In this document: positions 26,573 through 35,034 of the stretch, in pieces
Numbering within the stretch: the first letter of the stretch is position 1
Layout of the letters: every line of letters begins with the position of its first letter
Made by a program: the position numbers and the translations under genes
The notes under the pieces: generated by a model
Databases searched by the model: none
Told to the model about the DNA's origin: nothing
What the model saw: only the letters and a program-made list of their open reading frames with translations
Source: an uncultured Victivallis sp.
GTDB lineage: Bacteria; Verrucomicrobiota; Lentisphaeria; Victivallales; Victivallaceae
Reading direction: 5' to 3'
NCBI GenBank assembly: GCA_944389935.1
Contig: CALXOE010000029.1
Coordinates: 1 to 43,848, forward strand
Length of the DNA stretch: 43,848 bases

Positions 26573-26589
26573 AGCAAAAAGCATGCCAA
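26573..26589 (-). promoter_or_regulatory. sigma-54 (RpoN) promoter of gdhA
   Basis: Read leftward, TTGGCATGCTTTTTGCT fits the sigma-54 consensus YTGGCACG-N4-TTGCW with one mismatch, and the GG and GC elements are separated by exactly ten bases. The start is expected near 26562, giving a 52-base leader before the ATG at 26510. Nitrogen control of gdhA by RpoN makes biological sense. No rpoN or activator gene is in the window. Confidence 0.7.
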
Positions 26590-26657
26590 GTACAATATTC
26601 CCCTCATCTCACGGCAAAATATCGCTCCGTTTTTTTTGCAGAATCGGCAAAAAGCTA

Positions 26658-26772
26658 CATTTTTGTTATTACAATTCCGATCAATTCCATTTTTGTTATT
26701 TTACATTTTTTTCCAACGCTCTGCTCCTGAAAAACCGGAAAAACAGAGACCGGATATTACATTTCTGTCATT
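26658..26772. repeat. three copies of a 13-bp motif upstream of the gdhA promoter
   Basis: CATTTTTGTTATT is present at 26658-26670 and again, identical, at 26688-26700, exactly 30 bases apart. CATTTCTGTCATT (two differences) is at 26760-26772, overlapping the end of the neighbouring gene. They lie about 96-210 bases upstream of the predicted sigma-54 start point, the usual range for enhancer-binding activators. The surrounding 26590-26767 is AT-rich and has no gene. Confidence 0.55.
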
Positions 26773-28717
26773 TTTCTCCGGCCTGCAGACGCTCCAACCG
26801 CTCACGGTAAACCTCGAGACGGGCAGCATCTCCCGCGGCCCGACAGGCATAAACGAGATTGCCGAGATACCCGGGATTGCGGGGATCGATCCGATGCGCC
26901 CGTTCCAGCAGCGGAATCGCTTCCGCCGGACGCTCCGCAAGAATCGCCGTCGTCCCGAGTCCGTTCCACGCCGGAGCGTGACCGGGATACAGCGTCACAG
27001 CTTTCCGGAACATCTGTTCCGCCTCCGGGAAACGCCCCTGATTCTGCAGCAGAAGAGCGTAATTGTAGGGGAGATCCGCGTTGTCCGGAAACGCCGCGAC
27101 CGCCCGGCGGTAGATCACTTCCGCCTCCGAGAGACGCCCGGGATCCCGCGAAAGAACATTGGCAAGATTCATCCAGCCCTCGACCCGTTCAGGCTCGGCT
27201 TTGACGGCCCGGCGGAAACGCTGCTCCGCTTCTTCCAGACGCCCGCTTTTCATGGCGATGCTCCCGAGCAGGTTCTCAAAGCGGCCAGGGGAATCCGCGT
27301 GACGCATCGCATATTCCAGCAGCGGGACGGCCCGGTTGAAATCTCCCTGCCGGTAGGCGGCCTCGCCGCAGAGCGAACTCATCTCATCAAGTTCCCGCAG
27401 TTCGGTCGTGAAAATCAGCGAGAGCCCGAGAAACGCCGCAGGAAAAATCAATCGCCATTTCCGGTTCAGCTCCGTTGCGCCGACGGCGGAAAAAAGCAGT
27501 ATTGCCGGAATCATCGCCGTCCGGTAGCGTCCCGACGTGACCGTCAGCACCTGTGCCGCCCACATCGAAAAGAGCAGCAAATAGAAATAACAGCAGCAGC
27601 CGCGCCTCCGTCGCAGGCAACGGATGAGCCCGACCCAGGCCAGCGCGAAAAGCGGCAGCGTCAGCCACGAGCCGTAAAAGATCACCCGCGTCCCGCGCAC
27701 GATCGCATCGGCATCCGCGCCTGAAATCAGCTCCCGCGGACTCCAGACCAGGAACGCCTTTTTCCCGGCCAGCAGCACCGCCCGGACCGGATTTTCGATC
27801 CAGAATTTCCCCGCCCGTCCGAGCCAGAGTCTCTCAACCGAAATTCCGCGCGCAGCCGCCTCGCGGTCAGCCTCCAGATGAAGGCGTTCCCACTCCGGGC
27901 CGGGACGCAGATAACAGCCGCCCGTGGCGTCGGAGTTATTCCCGAGCCAGAAATTGAATCCGCCTCCGGCCTGCACCAGCACCATCCGCCCCGCACGGGA
28001 ACTGTTGACGGCCGCGACGGGAAACACGCAGACCGCGATTCCCACGGCAAAAAGCAGCGCGCGGCGCGGCGTCCTGCGGATCACCAGCCAGACGGTCACC
28101 GCCGCCCCGAACGCGAGCGTCAGCGGGTGCGTGATCGCCGCCAGACCGGCACAAAGCCCCGCCCCGGCAAAGCAGACGCCCCGCTTCCGCCGCTCCGGCG
28201 CGGCATCCCCCGCATAAAGCAGCGAAAGCGCTCCGGCGAGGAACGGCAGAAGAATCGATTCGGAAACCAGTTGCGATTGATGAAACAGCGGGACCGGATA
28301 GAGCATCGCAATCGCCAGAAAAGTCCACGCCACCCTTCGCGGAATCCCGGGAATCCGGCAGAGCAGCCGGAACAACAGCAGCCATCCCCCGAGATTCAGC
28401 AGCAGCTGCAGCAGCCGGACCGCCGGAACCGAACCGTCGGTCAGCGCCAGCATCCCCGCCAGCACCCAGCTGTACAACGGGGCATGATGATCCACACCGG
28501 CAGGGAAAAACGATCCGTTCAGGATCTCGAGCGCGCGCTCGTAATACTCCTGAACGTCAGGCCCGACCGGCGTAATGAAGAGCGGAGACGCGCGGAACTC
28601 CAGAAGATAAGCGGCGCGAAGCAGAATCCCCGCCGCCAGCAGAATCCAGAACCAGCCGCGCGCCGGAATCCGTCGCAGAAGCGCCGCCCCCCTACCGGGG
28701 AGGGAAGTCAAACTCAT
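26768..28717 (-). CDS. membrane glycosyltransferase (GT39/PMT_2-like) with C-terminal TPR repeats
   Basis: A 649-residue protein. Residues about 20-440 carry ten or so membrane spans of the PMT_2/ArnT type, with the acidic loop [18 protein letters not shown] and [13 protein letters not shown] after the first span, as in enzymes using polyprenyl-phosphate sugars. Residues about 450-645 contain at least four TPR-type repeats ([54 protein letters not shown] and similar), probably facing the periplasm. I take ATG 28717 as the start; the frame begins with a TTG two codons earlier. The first 26 bases overlap the HPr gene. A C-terminal TPR suggests a protein or glycan partner. Acceptor unknown. Confidence 0.85.
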   Translation of the reverse strand: MSLTSLPGRGAALLRRIPARGWFWILLAAGILLRAAYLLEFRASPLFITPVGPDVQEYYERALEILNGSFFPAGVDHHAPLYSWVLAGMLALTDGSVPAVRLLQLLLNLGGWLLLFRLLCRIPGIPRRVAWTFLAIAMLYPVPLFHQSQLVSESILLPFLAGALSLLYAGDAAPERRKRGVCFAGAGLCAGLAAITHPLTLAFGAAVTVWLVIRRTPRRALLFAVGIAVCVFPVAAVNSSRAGRMVLVQAGGGFNFWLGNNSDATGGCYLRPGPEWERLHLEADREAAARGISVERLWLGRAGKFWIENPVRAVLLAGKKAFLVWSPRELISGADADAIVRGTRVIFYGSWLTLPLFALAWVGLIRCLRRRRGCCCYFYLLLFSMWAAQVLTVTSGRYRTAMIPAILLFSAVGATELNRKWRLIFPAAFLGLSLIFTTELRELDEMSSLCGEAAYRQGDFNRAVPLLEYAMRHADSPGRFENLLGSIAMKSGRLEEAEQRFRRAVKAEPERVEGWMNLANVLSRDPGRLSEAEVIYRRAVAAFPDNADLPYNYALLLQNQGRFPEAEQMFRKAVTLYPGHAPAWNGLGTTAILAERPAEAIPLLERAHRIDPRNPGYLGNLVYACRAAGDAARLEVYRERLERLQAGEK

Positions 28718-28973
28718 TTTCAAACAGGTCGCCGATCCGCTGCAGGGCTTTCTCCTCGTCGGGTCCGGAGACTTTCAGGACGGCCCGGGTCCCCACGGTG
28801 AGCCCGAGGGAAATCAGCGTCAGAATGCTGTTCAGCTCCGTCTCCTGCCCGTCCTCCGTCACCACGCAGAAAGTGTGATATGGAAACTCCTTGTTGATCG
28901 CATTCAGGATCACGCTCGAAGGACGGCAATGGATGCCGGCCTTGTTCTTAACCGTGAAAGCACGCTCTTTCAT
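28692..28973 (-). CDS. HPr-family phosphocarrier protein
   Basis: A 93-residue cytoplasmic phosphocarrier. The phosphorylated His15 lies in AGIHCRPSS, and [14 protein letters not shown] corresponds to the regulatory-serine helix, with Ser49 at the position of Ser46 in other HPr proteins after a three-residue shift. The start at 28973 is set by the family; the frame is open further upstream without meaning. No enzyme I or sugar-specific PTS gene is in the window, so it may be a regulatory rather than transport PTS. Its 3' end overlaps the following membrane glycosyltransferase, which implies coupled expression. Confidence 0.9.
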   Translation of the reverse strand: MKERAFTVKNKAGIHCRPSSVILNAINKEFPYHTFCVVTEDGQETELNSILTLISLGLTVGTRAVLKVSGPDEEKALQRIGDLFENEFDFPPR

Positions 28974-29021
28974 CGCCGACTTTTCCCCCCGTGTTCGTGA
29001 ATATCTATTGTCCGCACTCAC

Positions 29022-29050
29022 AAAATAGCGCCATCCGGGACGGATTGCAA
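29022..29050 (-). promoter_or_regulatory. candidate sigma-70 promoter for the HPr gene
   Basis: On the minus strand TTGCAA (29050-29045), a 17-base spacer and TATTTT (29027-29022), in the 97-bp gap after the exporter gene. The leader would be about 40 bases. Consensus-based only. Confidence 0.45.
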
Positions 29051-29070
29051 ATCGAAATCCGAAAAAAACC

Positions 29071-30816
29071 TCACTCGAGCCCCTCGAACTGCATATTGTA
29101 ATATTTCGCATAGAGCCCGTTGAGCTTCAGAAGTTCGGCATGGCTGCCACGCTCGCGGATTCCTCCCGGCGTGATCACGATGATCTCGTCGGCGTTGCGG
29201 ATCGTGCTGAGCCGGTGGGCGATCACGATCGTCGTCCGCCCGCGGGTCAGCTCCTCGAGCGACGCCTGAATGAACCGTTCGCTCTCGTTGTCCAGCGCGC
29301 TGGTCGCCTCGTCGAGAATCAGGATCTTCGGATCTTTCAGAAACACCCGCGCAATCGCGATCCGCTGCTTCTGTCCACCGGAGAGCCGCACACCGCGTTC
29401 GCCGGTGAACGTCTCATACCCCTCCGGCAGCGACATGATGAAGTCGTGGATATTCGCGCGCTTCGCGGCGGCGATGATCTCCTCATCGGTCGCGCCCGGC
29501 TTGCCGTAGCCGATGTTTTCGCGGATGTTCCCGGAGAAGAGATAGACATCCTGCTGCACGATGCCGATCGCACTGCGCAGTGACTGCTGCGTCACGCTGC
29601 GCACATCCTGGTCGTCGATCTCGACGGAGCCTCCGGTCACATCGTAAAATCGCGGCAGCAGCGAACAGAGCGTGGTTTTCCCGCCGCCGGAGGGACCGAC
29701 GAGCGCAACCGTCCGCCCGGGCGGAATGTCGATGCTGATGTCGGAAAGAACCTCCGCCTCCGGACCGTAACGGAAACTCACGTGGTCGTAACGGATGTGT
29801 CCGCGCACTTCGGCCAGCGGTTTCGCGTCCGGCGCGTCGACGATTTCCGGGCGGGTCTGGATCACCTCCATGAACCGCTTGAAGCCCGAATAACCGCGCT
29901 GGAACTGTTCCGTGAAGTTGATGAGCACTTCGATCGGATTCAGGAAGATCCCGATGTACAATGCGTAGATCGCGAGCGCCATCGGCTCGAGTTTCCCTTT
30001 CGCGATGAAATAGCCGCCGGAAACGAGCACAAGCGTGTAGAGCAGCCCCTGGAAGAAACTGTTGCCGGCGTGAAAACTGCCCATGATTTTATAGCTGTCG
30101 GTCTTGGAGTCGAGAAAACGGCGGTTGCATTCGTCGAACTTGCCGCATTCGACCTCCTCGTTCGCGAACGACTTCACGACCCGGATTCCGGAGAGGGAGT
30201 CCTGGACGCGCGCGTTCACGGCGGCGATCTTGCGCCGGTTGTCCATGAAAATCCGGTGCATGCGGCGATTCTTGGAGAGACTGAAAACCACCATCACGAG
30301 CGTTACCGCAAGCAGCAGCAGCGTCATCGGCACATTCATGAACATGAGGATCGTGAATGCGCCGACGATCTTGAGGGTGGAAATGACAAGATTCTCCGGA
30401 CCGTGGTGCGCGAGTTCGGAGATGTCGAAGAGGTCGCTCACGAGCTTCGACATCATCTCACCGGTGTTGTTGCGGTCATAGTAGGTGAACGAGAGCCGCT
30501 GATAGTGGTTGAACAGATCCTGGCGCATGTCGCTCTCCATGCGCGCCCCCATGATGTGTCCCCAGCTCGTGATGAAATACTGACAGCCGTACCGGATGAT
30601 GTACATCGCGAGCAGCCCCGCGCCGATGTACCAGAGCGCGCCGAGGATCACCGCGGGTTCCTCGAGAAAAAGCTCTTTGGTCAGCAGATTCAGAATCTGC
30701 GGAAACGCCAGATCGATCGCGCAAACCGCCAGCGCGCAGACCATGTCAAAGTAGAAAAGCCACCGGTAAGGGCGGTAATAGCGGACGAATCTCCGGAACG
30801 CCTGCATGAATGTCAT
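29071..30816 (-). CDS. MsbA-type ABC exporter (fused permease and ATPase)
   Basis: A 581-residue half-transporter working as a homodimer or with an unknown partner. Residues about 18-310 form six membrane spans with the long helical coupling region typical of lipid and drug exporters (TYYDRNNTGEMMSKLVSD, RVQDSLSGIRVVKSFANEE). Residues about 335-581 are the ATPase: GPSGGGKTT (about 374), Q-loop IGIVQQDVYLFSGNIRENI, signature LSGGQKQRIAIAR, Walker B ILILDEATSALD and AHRLS. The start at 30816 has GAGG upstream; a longer frame runs on through rpmA and obgE and is an artefact. Substrate (lipid A precursor, other lipid or drug) cannot be told. Confidence 0.92.
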   Translation of the reverse strand: MTFMQAFRRFVRYYRPYRWLFYFDMVCALAVCAIDLAFPQILNLLTKELFLEEPAVILGALWYIGAGLLAMYIIRYGCQYFITSWGHIMGARMESDMRQDLFNHYQRLSFTYYDRNNTGEMMSKLVSDLFDISELAHHGPENLVISTLKIVGAFTILMFMNVPMTLLLLAVTLVMVVFSLSKNRRMHRIFMDNRRKIAAVNARVQDSLSGIRVVKSFANEEVECGKFDECNRRFLDSKTDSYKIMGSFHAGNSFFQGLLYTLVLVSGGYFIAKGKLEPMALAIYALYIGIFLNPIEVLINFTEQFQRGYSGFKRFMEVIQTRPEIVDAPDAKPLAEVRGHIRYDHVSFRYGPEAEVLSDISIDIPPGRTVALVGPSGGGKTTLCSLLPRFYDVTGGSVEIDDQDVRSVTQQSLRSAIGIVQQDVYLFSGNIRENIGYGKPGATDEEIIAAAKRANIHDFIMSLPEGYETFTGERGVRLSGGQKQRIAIARVFLKDPKILILDEATSALDNESERFIQASLEELTRGRTTIVIAHRLSTIRNADEIIVITPGGIRERGSHAELLKLNGLYAKYYNMQFEGLE

Positions 30817-30844
30817 CGTATCAAAACCTCTTGTGTAATGAGGT

Positions 30845-30873
30845 AATATACCGCCTCCGGCGCACCTTCGCAA
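30845..30873 (-). promoter_or_regulatory. sigma-70 promoter for the ABC exporter
   Basis: On the minus strand TTGCGA (30873-30868), 17 bases, TATATT (30850-30845). The leader of about 25 bases contains the GAGG site. Divergent from the rpmA promoter. Confidence 0.5.
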
Positions 30874-30915
30874 CTCCGCCGGACGCAGAAAAAAAATAAT
30901 TTTTCCGATTGGGAT

Positions 30916-30946
30916 TTGCATTTTCACAAAACTGTGGTATTGTAAT
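30916..30946 (+). promoter_or_regulatory. sigma-70 promoter for rpmA
   Basis: TTGCAT (30916-30921), then TATTGT after 16 bases (30938-30943) or TGTAAT after 19 bases (30941-30946). The leader of about 50 bases runs to the ATG at 31000. No rplU gene precedes. Confidence 0.45.
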
Positions 30947-30999
30947 TGTTCGACACTTGATGATTGTTGGAAACTTAACATAAAACAGGAATCGACAAA

Positions 31000-31254
31000 A
31001 TGGCACATAAAAAAGGTCAGTCCAGCAGCCGCAACGGCCGCGACAGCAATCCGAAGTTTCTGGGAATTAAGGCGTTCGGCGGGGAGACCGTTTCCGCCGG
31101 TTCGATCATCGTGCGTCAGCGCGGCACCCGTTTCCATGCGGGGGAGAATGTCGGCGTCGGCCGTGATTTCACGCTTTTCGCGCTCTGCGACGGGACCGTC
31201 GAGTTCCGTAAGACGCAGCGCAAGGTCAGCATCGTTCCGGTCGCGGCCGAGTAA
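31000..31254 (+). CDS. rpmA: 50S ribosomal protein bL27
   Basis: An 84-residue protein with the whole bL27 signature: [19 protein letters not shown] at the N-terminus, reaching towards the peptidyl-transferase centre, then [27 protein letters not shown]. It has no N-terminal extension of the kind removed by the Prp protease in Firmicutes. In most bacteria rplU (bL21) comes directly before it; here a divergent exporter gene takes that place and rpmA has its own promoter. An intrinsic terminator separates it from obgE. Confidence 0.98.
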   Translation: MAHKKGQSSSRNGRDSNPKFLGIKAFGGETVSAGSIIVRQRGTRFHAGENVGVGRDFTLFALCDGTVEFRKTQRKVSIVPVAAE

Positions 31255-31296
31255 TCCCGCCATCGCGTACCGAATCAGGCTGAAGTCTGAAAGCAT

Positions 31297-31329
31297 AGCC
31301 CCGGAGGATTGTGTTCTTCGGGGCTTTTT
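31297..31329 (+). terminator. intrinsic terminator after rpmA
   Basis: AGCCCCG pairs with CGGGGCT (31297-31303 with 31319-31325), extended by partial pairing inside, and T5 follows at 31325-31329. It lies between rpmA and obgE, which otherwise form one unit, so obgE would be expressed by read-through or from a promoter I do not see. Confidence 0.75.
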
Positions 31330-31365
31330 CGTGAATGAGGAATCGTCTTTGAGGAAAGGACGGAG

Positions 31366-32382
31366 ATGTTTGTAGATAAAGCGACCATTACGGTGAAAGC
31401 CGGTGACGGCGGCAACGGCTGCTGCAGTTTCCACCGGGAGAAATTCGTCCCGCGCGGCGGCCCGGACGGCGGCGACGGCGGCGCGGGCGGCAATGTGATC
31501 CTCGAGGCGACGAACAGCGAACAGAGTCTGCAGTCCCTCGTCTACAACCGCCACTATCAGGCGGCGAACGGACCCGGCGGCCGCGGCTCGAACATGCACG
31601 GACGCAAAGCGCCGGATATCACACTCAAAGTCCCGGTCGGAACCATCGTGACCGACCGCCGGACCGGGGAATTCATCGCCGATATGGACGAACCCGGCAA
31701 GAAAATCGTGGTCGCCCGCGGCGGACGCGGCGGACGCGGCAACCCGCGTTTCGTGACGGTGACCAACCGCGCCCCGCGCGAGTGGGAGCCGGGAGAACCG
31801 GGCGAGGAGCGCGAAATCGTCCTCGAACTCAAAACCATCGCGGATGTGGGACTGGTCGGGTATCCGAATGCCGGGAAATCGACGCTGCTGCGCGCGGTGT
31901 CGGCAGCGCGGCCGAAAGTGGCTCCTTATCCGTTCACGACGCTGCACCCGGTCGTCGGCGTCATCGAATATCCGGACTTCACCCGGATCACGATGGCGGA
32001 CATTCCGGGACTCATCGAGGGAGCACATGAAAACGTCGGGCTCGGGCACGCATTTCTCAAGCACATCGAGCGTACCACGCTGCTGGCCTATGTGCTCGAT
32101 ATGGGCGGTGTCGACGGACGCACCCCGTGGGAGGACCTCGCCCATCTGCGCGAGGAACTCGAACTCTATATGCCGGGTCTCTCGAAACGCGCAACGATCA
32201 TCGTGGCGAACAAAATGGACCTGCCGGGAGCGGCGGAGAACCTCGAACTTCTCCGGGCCGAACTCGCGCATGAACTCTTCGAGATCATCCCCGTCAGCGC
32301 GGGGAACGGCGAACTCGGGAATCTGAAAGAGGCGATCCGGCAGGCGGTCGAAGCGCGCCGGAAGTCGCCGTTCGATTTCTGA
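31366..32382 (+). CDS. obgE: Obg-family GTPase
   Basis: A 338-residue GTPase of ribosome assembly and stress control. Residues 1-157 form the glycine-rich Obg fold (VKAGDGGNGCCSFHREKFVPRGGPDG, GGRGGRGNPRF). The G domain follows: GYPNAGKST (about 165-173), switch region PFTTLHPVVGV, DIPGLIEGAHENVGLG and NKMD. It ends soon after the G domain, with no long C-terminal OCT domain. The purine-rich sequence GAGGAAAGGACGGAG precedes the ATG. The rpmA-obgE order is usual, but a terminator lies in between. Confidence 0.97.
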   Translation: MFVDKATITVKAGDGGNGCCSFHREKFVPRGGPDGGDGGAGGNVILEATNSEQSLQSLVYNRHYQAANGPGGRGSNMHGRKAPDITLKVPVGTIVTDRRTGEFIADMDEPGKKIVVARGGRGGRGNPRFVTVTNRAPREWEPGEPGEEREIVLELKTIADVGLVGYPNAGKSTLLRAVSAARPKVAPYPFTTLHPVVGVIEYPDFTRITMADIPGLIEGAHENVGLGHAFLKHIERTTLLAYVLDMGGVDGRTPWEDLAHLREELELYMPGLSKRATIIVANKMDLPGAAENLELLRAELAHELFEIIPVSAGNGELGNLKEAIRQAVEARRKSPFDF

Positions 32383-32390
32383 GCAGCTTC

Positions 32391-34025
32391 TCAGGGCAGT
32401 TCGCGGACCTCCGGAGGAAGCTTCACGGTTCTGCGCACCTTGTTTCCGACCACGCGCAGTGAGAGTTCGATCTCTCCGAACGGGGTCGGCTGCGCTCCCT
32501 CGAGCCGCTTGAGCCCGGCCGGTTCGGGGGAGATCCGCACCTGCGTGAATCCCGGGGCGACCGGGCGGATTCCGAGCACCTTTTCCGTGAGGAACGCCGC
32601 GGGTCCGCCCGCCCAGCCGTGGCAGAGACTGTGGCGCAGCCCCCGGTAGCAGTGCTTGCCGAAGTCGCCGTGAATGTCATCTTTCCCGGGGACGGGGAGC
32701 GAATCGATGCCGAATGCGTTGCGTGTCCAGTCTAGATCGAAATCTTCCCAGAACGTCGTCGCTCCGAAGTCGAGCATTCCGCCCCAGTAGTTGCGGATCA
32801 CCTCCAGCGCGCCGGCGGTGTCTCCCGCCGCCGCACGGGCCAGCAGAACGAAATAGCCGTAAAACGTGCTGATGCCGCGATCGGGGCGGTTCCGCAGGAT
32901 CTCCGCATTGAGTTTTTCCGCCTCGGCGACGCCGCCGAGAATCTGCATGGCCGCGGCGATTTTGTTGCCGCAGCAATCCGGGACGCAACTGCGCAGTTTC
33001 GACGCGGCGACGCGACAGCGCAGCGCGAGCCGCGGGTCATTCAGTTCCGACGCGAGATCCGCGCCGCAGTCGAACGTCCAGGCAAGCAGTCCCTGAAGTC
33101 CGGCATGCTTGATTTTGTCGTCGTCCGCCGTGGACCAGTCGAGAAAACGCCACTCCGTGAGCGTTTCCGCCCCGTCGCTGCCCACGCAGGCGAACAGGCG
33201 GTTCAGCAGTCGGGTCAACGTGCCTTTCTGCTCTTTCAGATAGGCATAGTTGCCGCGATAAAGATAAAGATCGCGCTGGCTGATGATCCACCAGCATGAA
33301 TAGCTCGACGCGCCGTTCATCCACTGGTCTTCGGGAGTATGATCGCGAATGAAGTCGAGACTCTTCTCGATCAACGCGGTTTCGTTGAAAGCGGCGAGCA
33401 GCGTGCGGATCTCGGGGTAAAGATCCCCCATCCAGACCAGCCGGTCCCGCTTCACGCCGTCGTAGATGAACTCCTGACAGTTCAAATGAACGGTGTAGAC
33501 ACCGGTCTCCCAGATCCGGTTCAGCCGTTCGTCGTCGGAACGGAAAGCGCCGCGATACTCCCAGTCCCGGTAAATCGCGATCGCATCGACTCCGATCAGA
33601 GCGACGGCCCCGGCCTCGGCGGGGACTTCGAGCCGGACGAACCGGAACGCGGTCTGGCCGAAACAGACCTGACCGAGTTTCGGCAGCTGAAGCGTCTCCT
33701 GATGAATCGCATGATCCTGCGTCGGCGTCCCGAGCGTCTCGGAAACCGACTCCCCGAACGTAACACGGACGTGCGAAAGTTCCATGTCACCCGTCGTCAC
33801 CATCAGCGCCCCGTTGAGCTCCACGCCGAAGTCGAGAATGAGTTCGCTCCCCGGCGGCAGCAGACAGATCCGCGGATCGAAATGTACAAAACTCTGAATA
33901 TGCGGCCGCCCGGTCAGCGCGGCGGAATCCCTGACTCCACCCGACTCCCGGACCACCCGCACCGGCGGAACATATCGGCGGACACGCTCATCCGCCATGG
34001 AATTGGCATAGGTGATTCGTTTCAT
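32391..34025 (-). CDS. alpha-L-rhamnosidase-like (GH78-type) protein
   Basis: A 544-residue protein. The N-terminal 150 residues are beta-rich (ILDFGVELNGALMVTTG, VTFGESVSETLG), like the sandwich domains before GH78 catalytic barrels. From about 160 an (alpha/alpha)6-type domain begins (GAFRSDDERLNRIWETGVYTVHLNC). Its key stretch YDGVKRDRLVWMGD (188-201) corresponds to DCPQRDERxGWTGD of classic rhamnosidases, but the Glu taken as general acid there is missing. FWEDFDLDW further on keeps an acidic cluster. No signal peptide is seen. Start fixed by GAGGAAAG before 34025. It is divergent from a RhaR/RhaS-like regulator, which supports a sugar-degradation role. Activity uncertain. Confidence 0.8.
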   Translation of the reverse strand: MKRITYANSMADERVRRYVPPVRVVRESGGVRDSAALTGRPHIQSFVHFDPRICLLPPGSELILDFGVELNGALMVTTGDMELSHVRVTFGESVSETLGTPTQDHAIHQETLQLPKLGQVCFGQTAFRFVRLEVPAEAGAVALIGVDAIAIYRDWEYRGAFRSDDERLNRIWETGVYTVHLNCQEFIYDGVKRDRLVWMGDLYPEIRTLLAAFNETALIEKSLDFIRDHTPEDQWMNGASSYSCWWIISQRDLYLYRGNYAYLKEQKGTLTRLLNRLFACVGSDGAETLTEWRFLDWSTADDDKIKHAGLQGLLAWTFDCGADLASELNDPRLALRCRVAASKLRSCVPDCCGNKIAAAMQILGGVAEAEKLNAEILRNRPDRGISTFYGYFVLLARAAAGDTAGALEVIRNYWGGMLDFGATTFWEDFDLDWTRNAFGIDSLPVPGKDDIHGDFGKHCYRGLRHSLCHGWAGGPAAFLTEKVLGIRPVAPGFTQVRISPEPAGLKRLEGAQPTPFGEIELSLRVVGNKVRRTVKLPPEVRELP

Positions 34026-34097
34026 GATCTTTCCTCGATTTACCGGAACAATACCCGTTACGCGCATAAAGTATACGACACAACAGCGCCAAAAACC

Positions 34098-34126
34098 TTG
34101 ATTAAATGAGCAATAACAGGTATATT
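34098..34126 (+). promoter_or_regulatory. sigma-70 promoter for the AraC gene at 34153
   Basis: TTGATT (34098-34103), a 17-base spacer and TATATT (34121-34126). The start would be near 34133, with AGGAG just upstream of the ATG. No clear leftward promoter for the rhamnosidase-like gene is seen; TATACT-like sequence is present without a good -35. Confidence 0.55.
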
Positions 34127-34152
34127 ATGATCAAAACAGGAGAAATACCACC

Positions 34153-35034
34153 ATGCAGACCGATCCGATCCGGGTTCTCGACCGGTCAGAAATCATGCCG
34201 GACGTACCGCTGCGGGTTTTCCACTTCCGGCAGCCGAACGACGTTCTGCACGTTCATAATTTTCATGAACTCGTACTGGTGCGGCGCGGCAGCGGCATCC
34301 ACCTTACGGAGGGAGGGGAGTTTCCAATCCGGCGCGGCGACGTGTTTCTGATCCGCCCGGGGGTCATGCACACCTACTGCAACGTCAACGGTCTCGAGAT
34401 CGCAAATATGCTGTTCATTCCCGCGGAACTGCAGCTGCCGCTCGGAGAACTCGCCGATACGGAGGGATACCATCTGCTCTTTTCGCCCGGCAGCCGCATC
34501 CGGAAGTTCCATTCCGAACGCGGCGGCATCCAGCTCACCGAATCGGGAATGCGGCGCGCGGAAGAGCTGATCGGAGCGATGGTACTGGAGCAGCAGCGCC
34601 GGACTCCGGGATGGAAATATTTCGTCCGGCTTCATTTCATGACGCTGCTCGGGCTCGTCTGCCGGACCTGCCCGGAAGAGCCGGAAGCCGTCGAGGGGGA
34701 ATTTGAACGGCTCTCCCGGGTCGTCGATTACATCGAATCGCACTATGCCGAGCCGATCACGCTCGAAACACTCGCCGCGCTGGGGGGGTGCTCCAAGAGC
34801 ACACTCATCCGGCTGTTCCGCCATGCGTTCGCCAGCACGCCGATCGGTTACCTGCTCGAATTCCGGCTCGAGCACGGCAGGGAACAGCTCGAAAAAAGCG
34901 CGCTGCCGATCTCGGAGATCGCCTTGAGGAACGGATTCCCCGACAGCAACTACTTCACCAAACTCTTCCACCGCCGGTACGGCCGCTCCCCGCGCGAACA
35001 CCGCCGACTCAATCGAGCTGCGGCCGATCGGTGA
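34153..35034 (+). CDS. AraC-family regulator with cupin domain (RhaR/RhaS-like)
   Basis: A 293-residue regulator. The N-terminal cupin domain shows HVHNFHELVLVRRGSGIHLTEGGEFPIRRGDVFLIRPGVMHTY (about 33-75), the arrangement of sugar-sensing AraC proteins such as RhaR and RhaS. The C-terminal domain (about 195-290) has LETLAALGGCSKSTLIRLFRHAFASTPIGYLLEFRLEHG, then ISEIALRNGFPDSNYFTKLFHRRYGRSP. AGGAG supports the start. It is divergent from the rhamnosidase-like gene, its probable target, and its last 26 bases overlap the end of the convergent GH35 gene. A seven-G run lies at 34782-34788 in the first helix-turn-helix. A rhamnose effector is a guess. Confidence 0.9.
   Translation: MQTDPIRVLDRSEIMPDVPLRVFHFRQPNDVLHVHNFHELVLVRRGSGIHLTEGGEFPIRRGDVFLIRPGVMHTYCNVNGLEIANMLFIPAELQLPLGELADTEGYHLLFSPGSRIRKFHSERGGIQLTESGMRRAEELIGAMVLEQQRRTPGWKYFVRLHFMTLLGLVCRTCPEEPEAVEGEFERLSRVVDYIESHYAEPITLETLAALGGCSKSTLIRLFRHAFASTPIGYLLEFRLEHGREQLEKSALPISEIALRNGFPDSNYFTKLFHRRYGRSPREHRRLNRAAADR

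Noticed and set aside
30855..30883. Inverted repeat TCCGGCG/CGCCGGA between the exporter and rpmA
   Set aside because: No T-run follows in either direction and the loop is long. It overlaps the exporter promoter, but a regulatory role is not supported by anything else.
30817..32271. N-terminal extension of the ABC exporter frame across rpmA and obgE
   Set aside because: The exporter has a family-typical start with a ribosome site at 30816, and the extension is antisense to two conserved genes.
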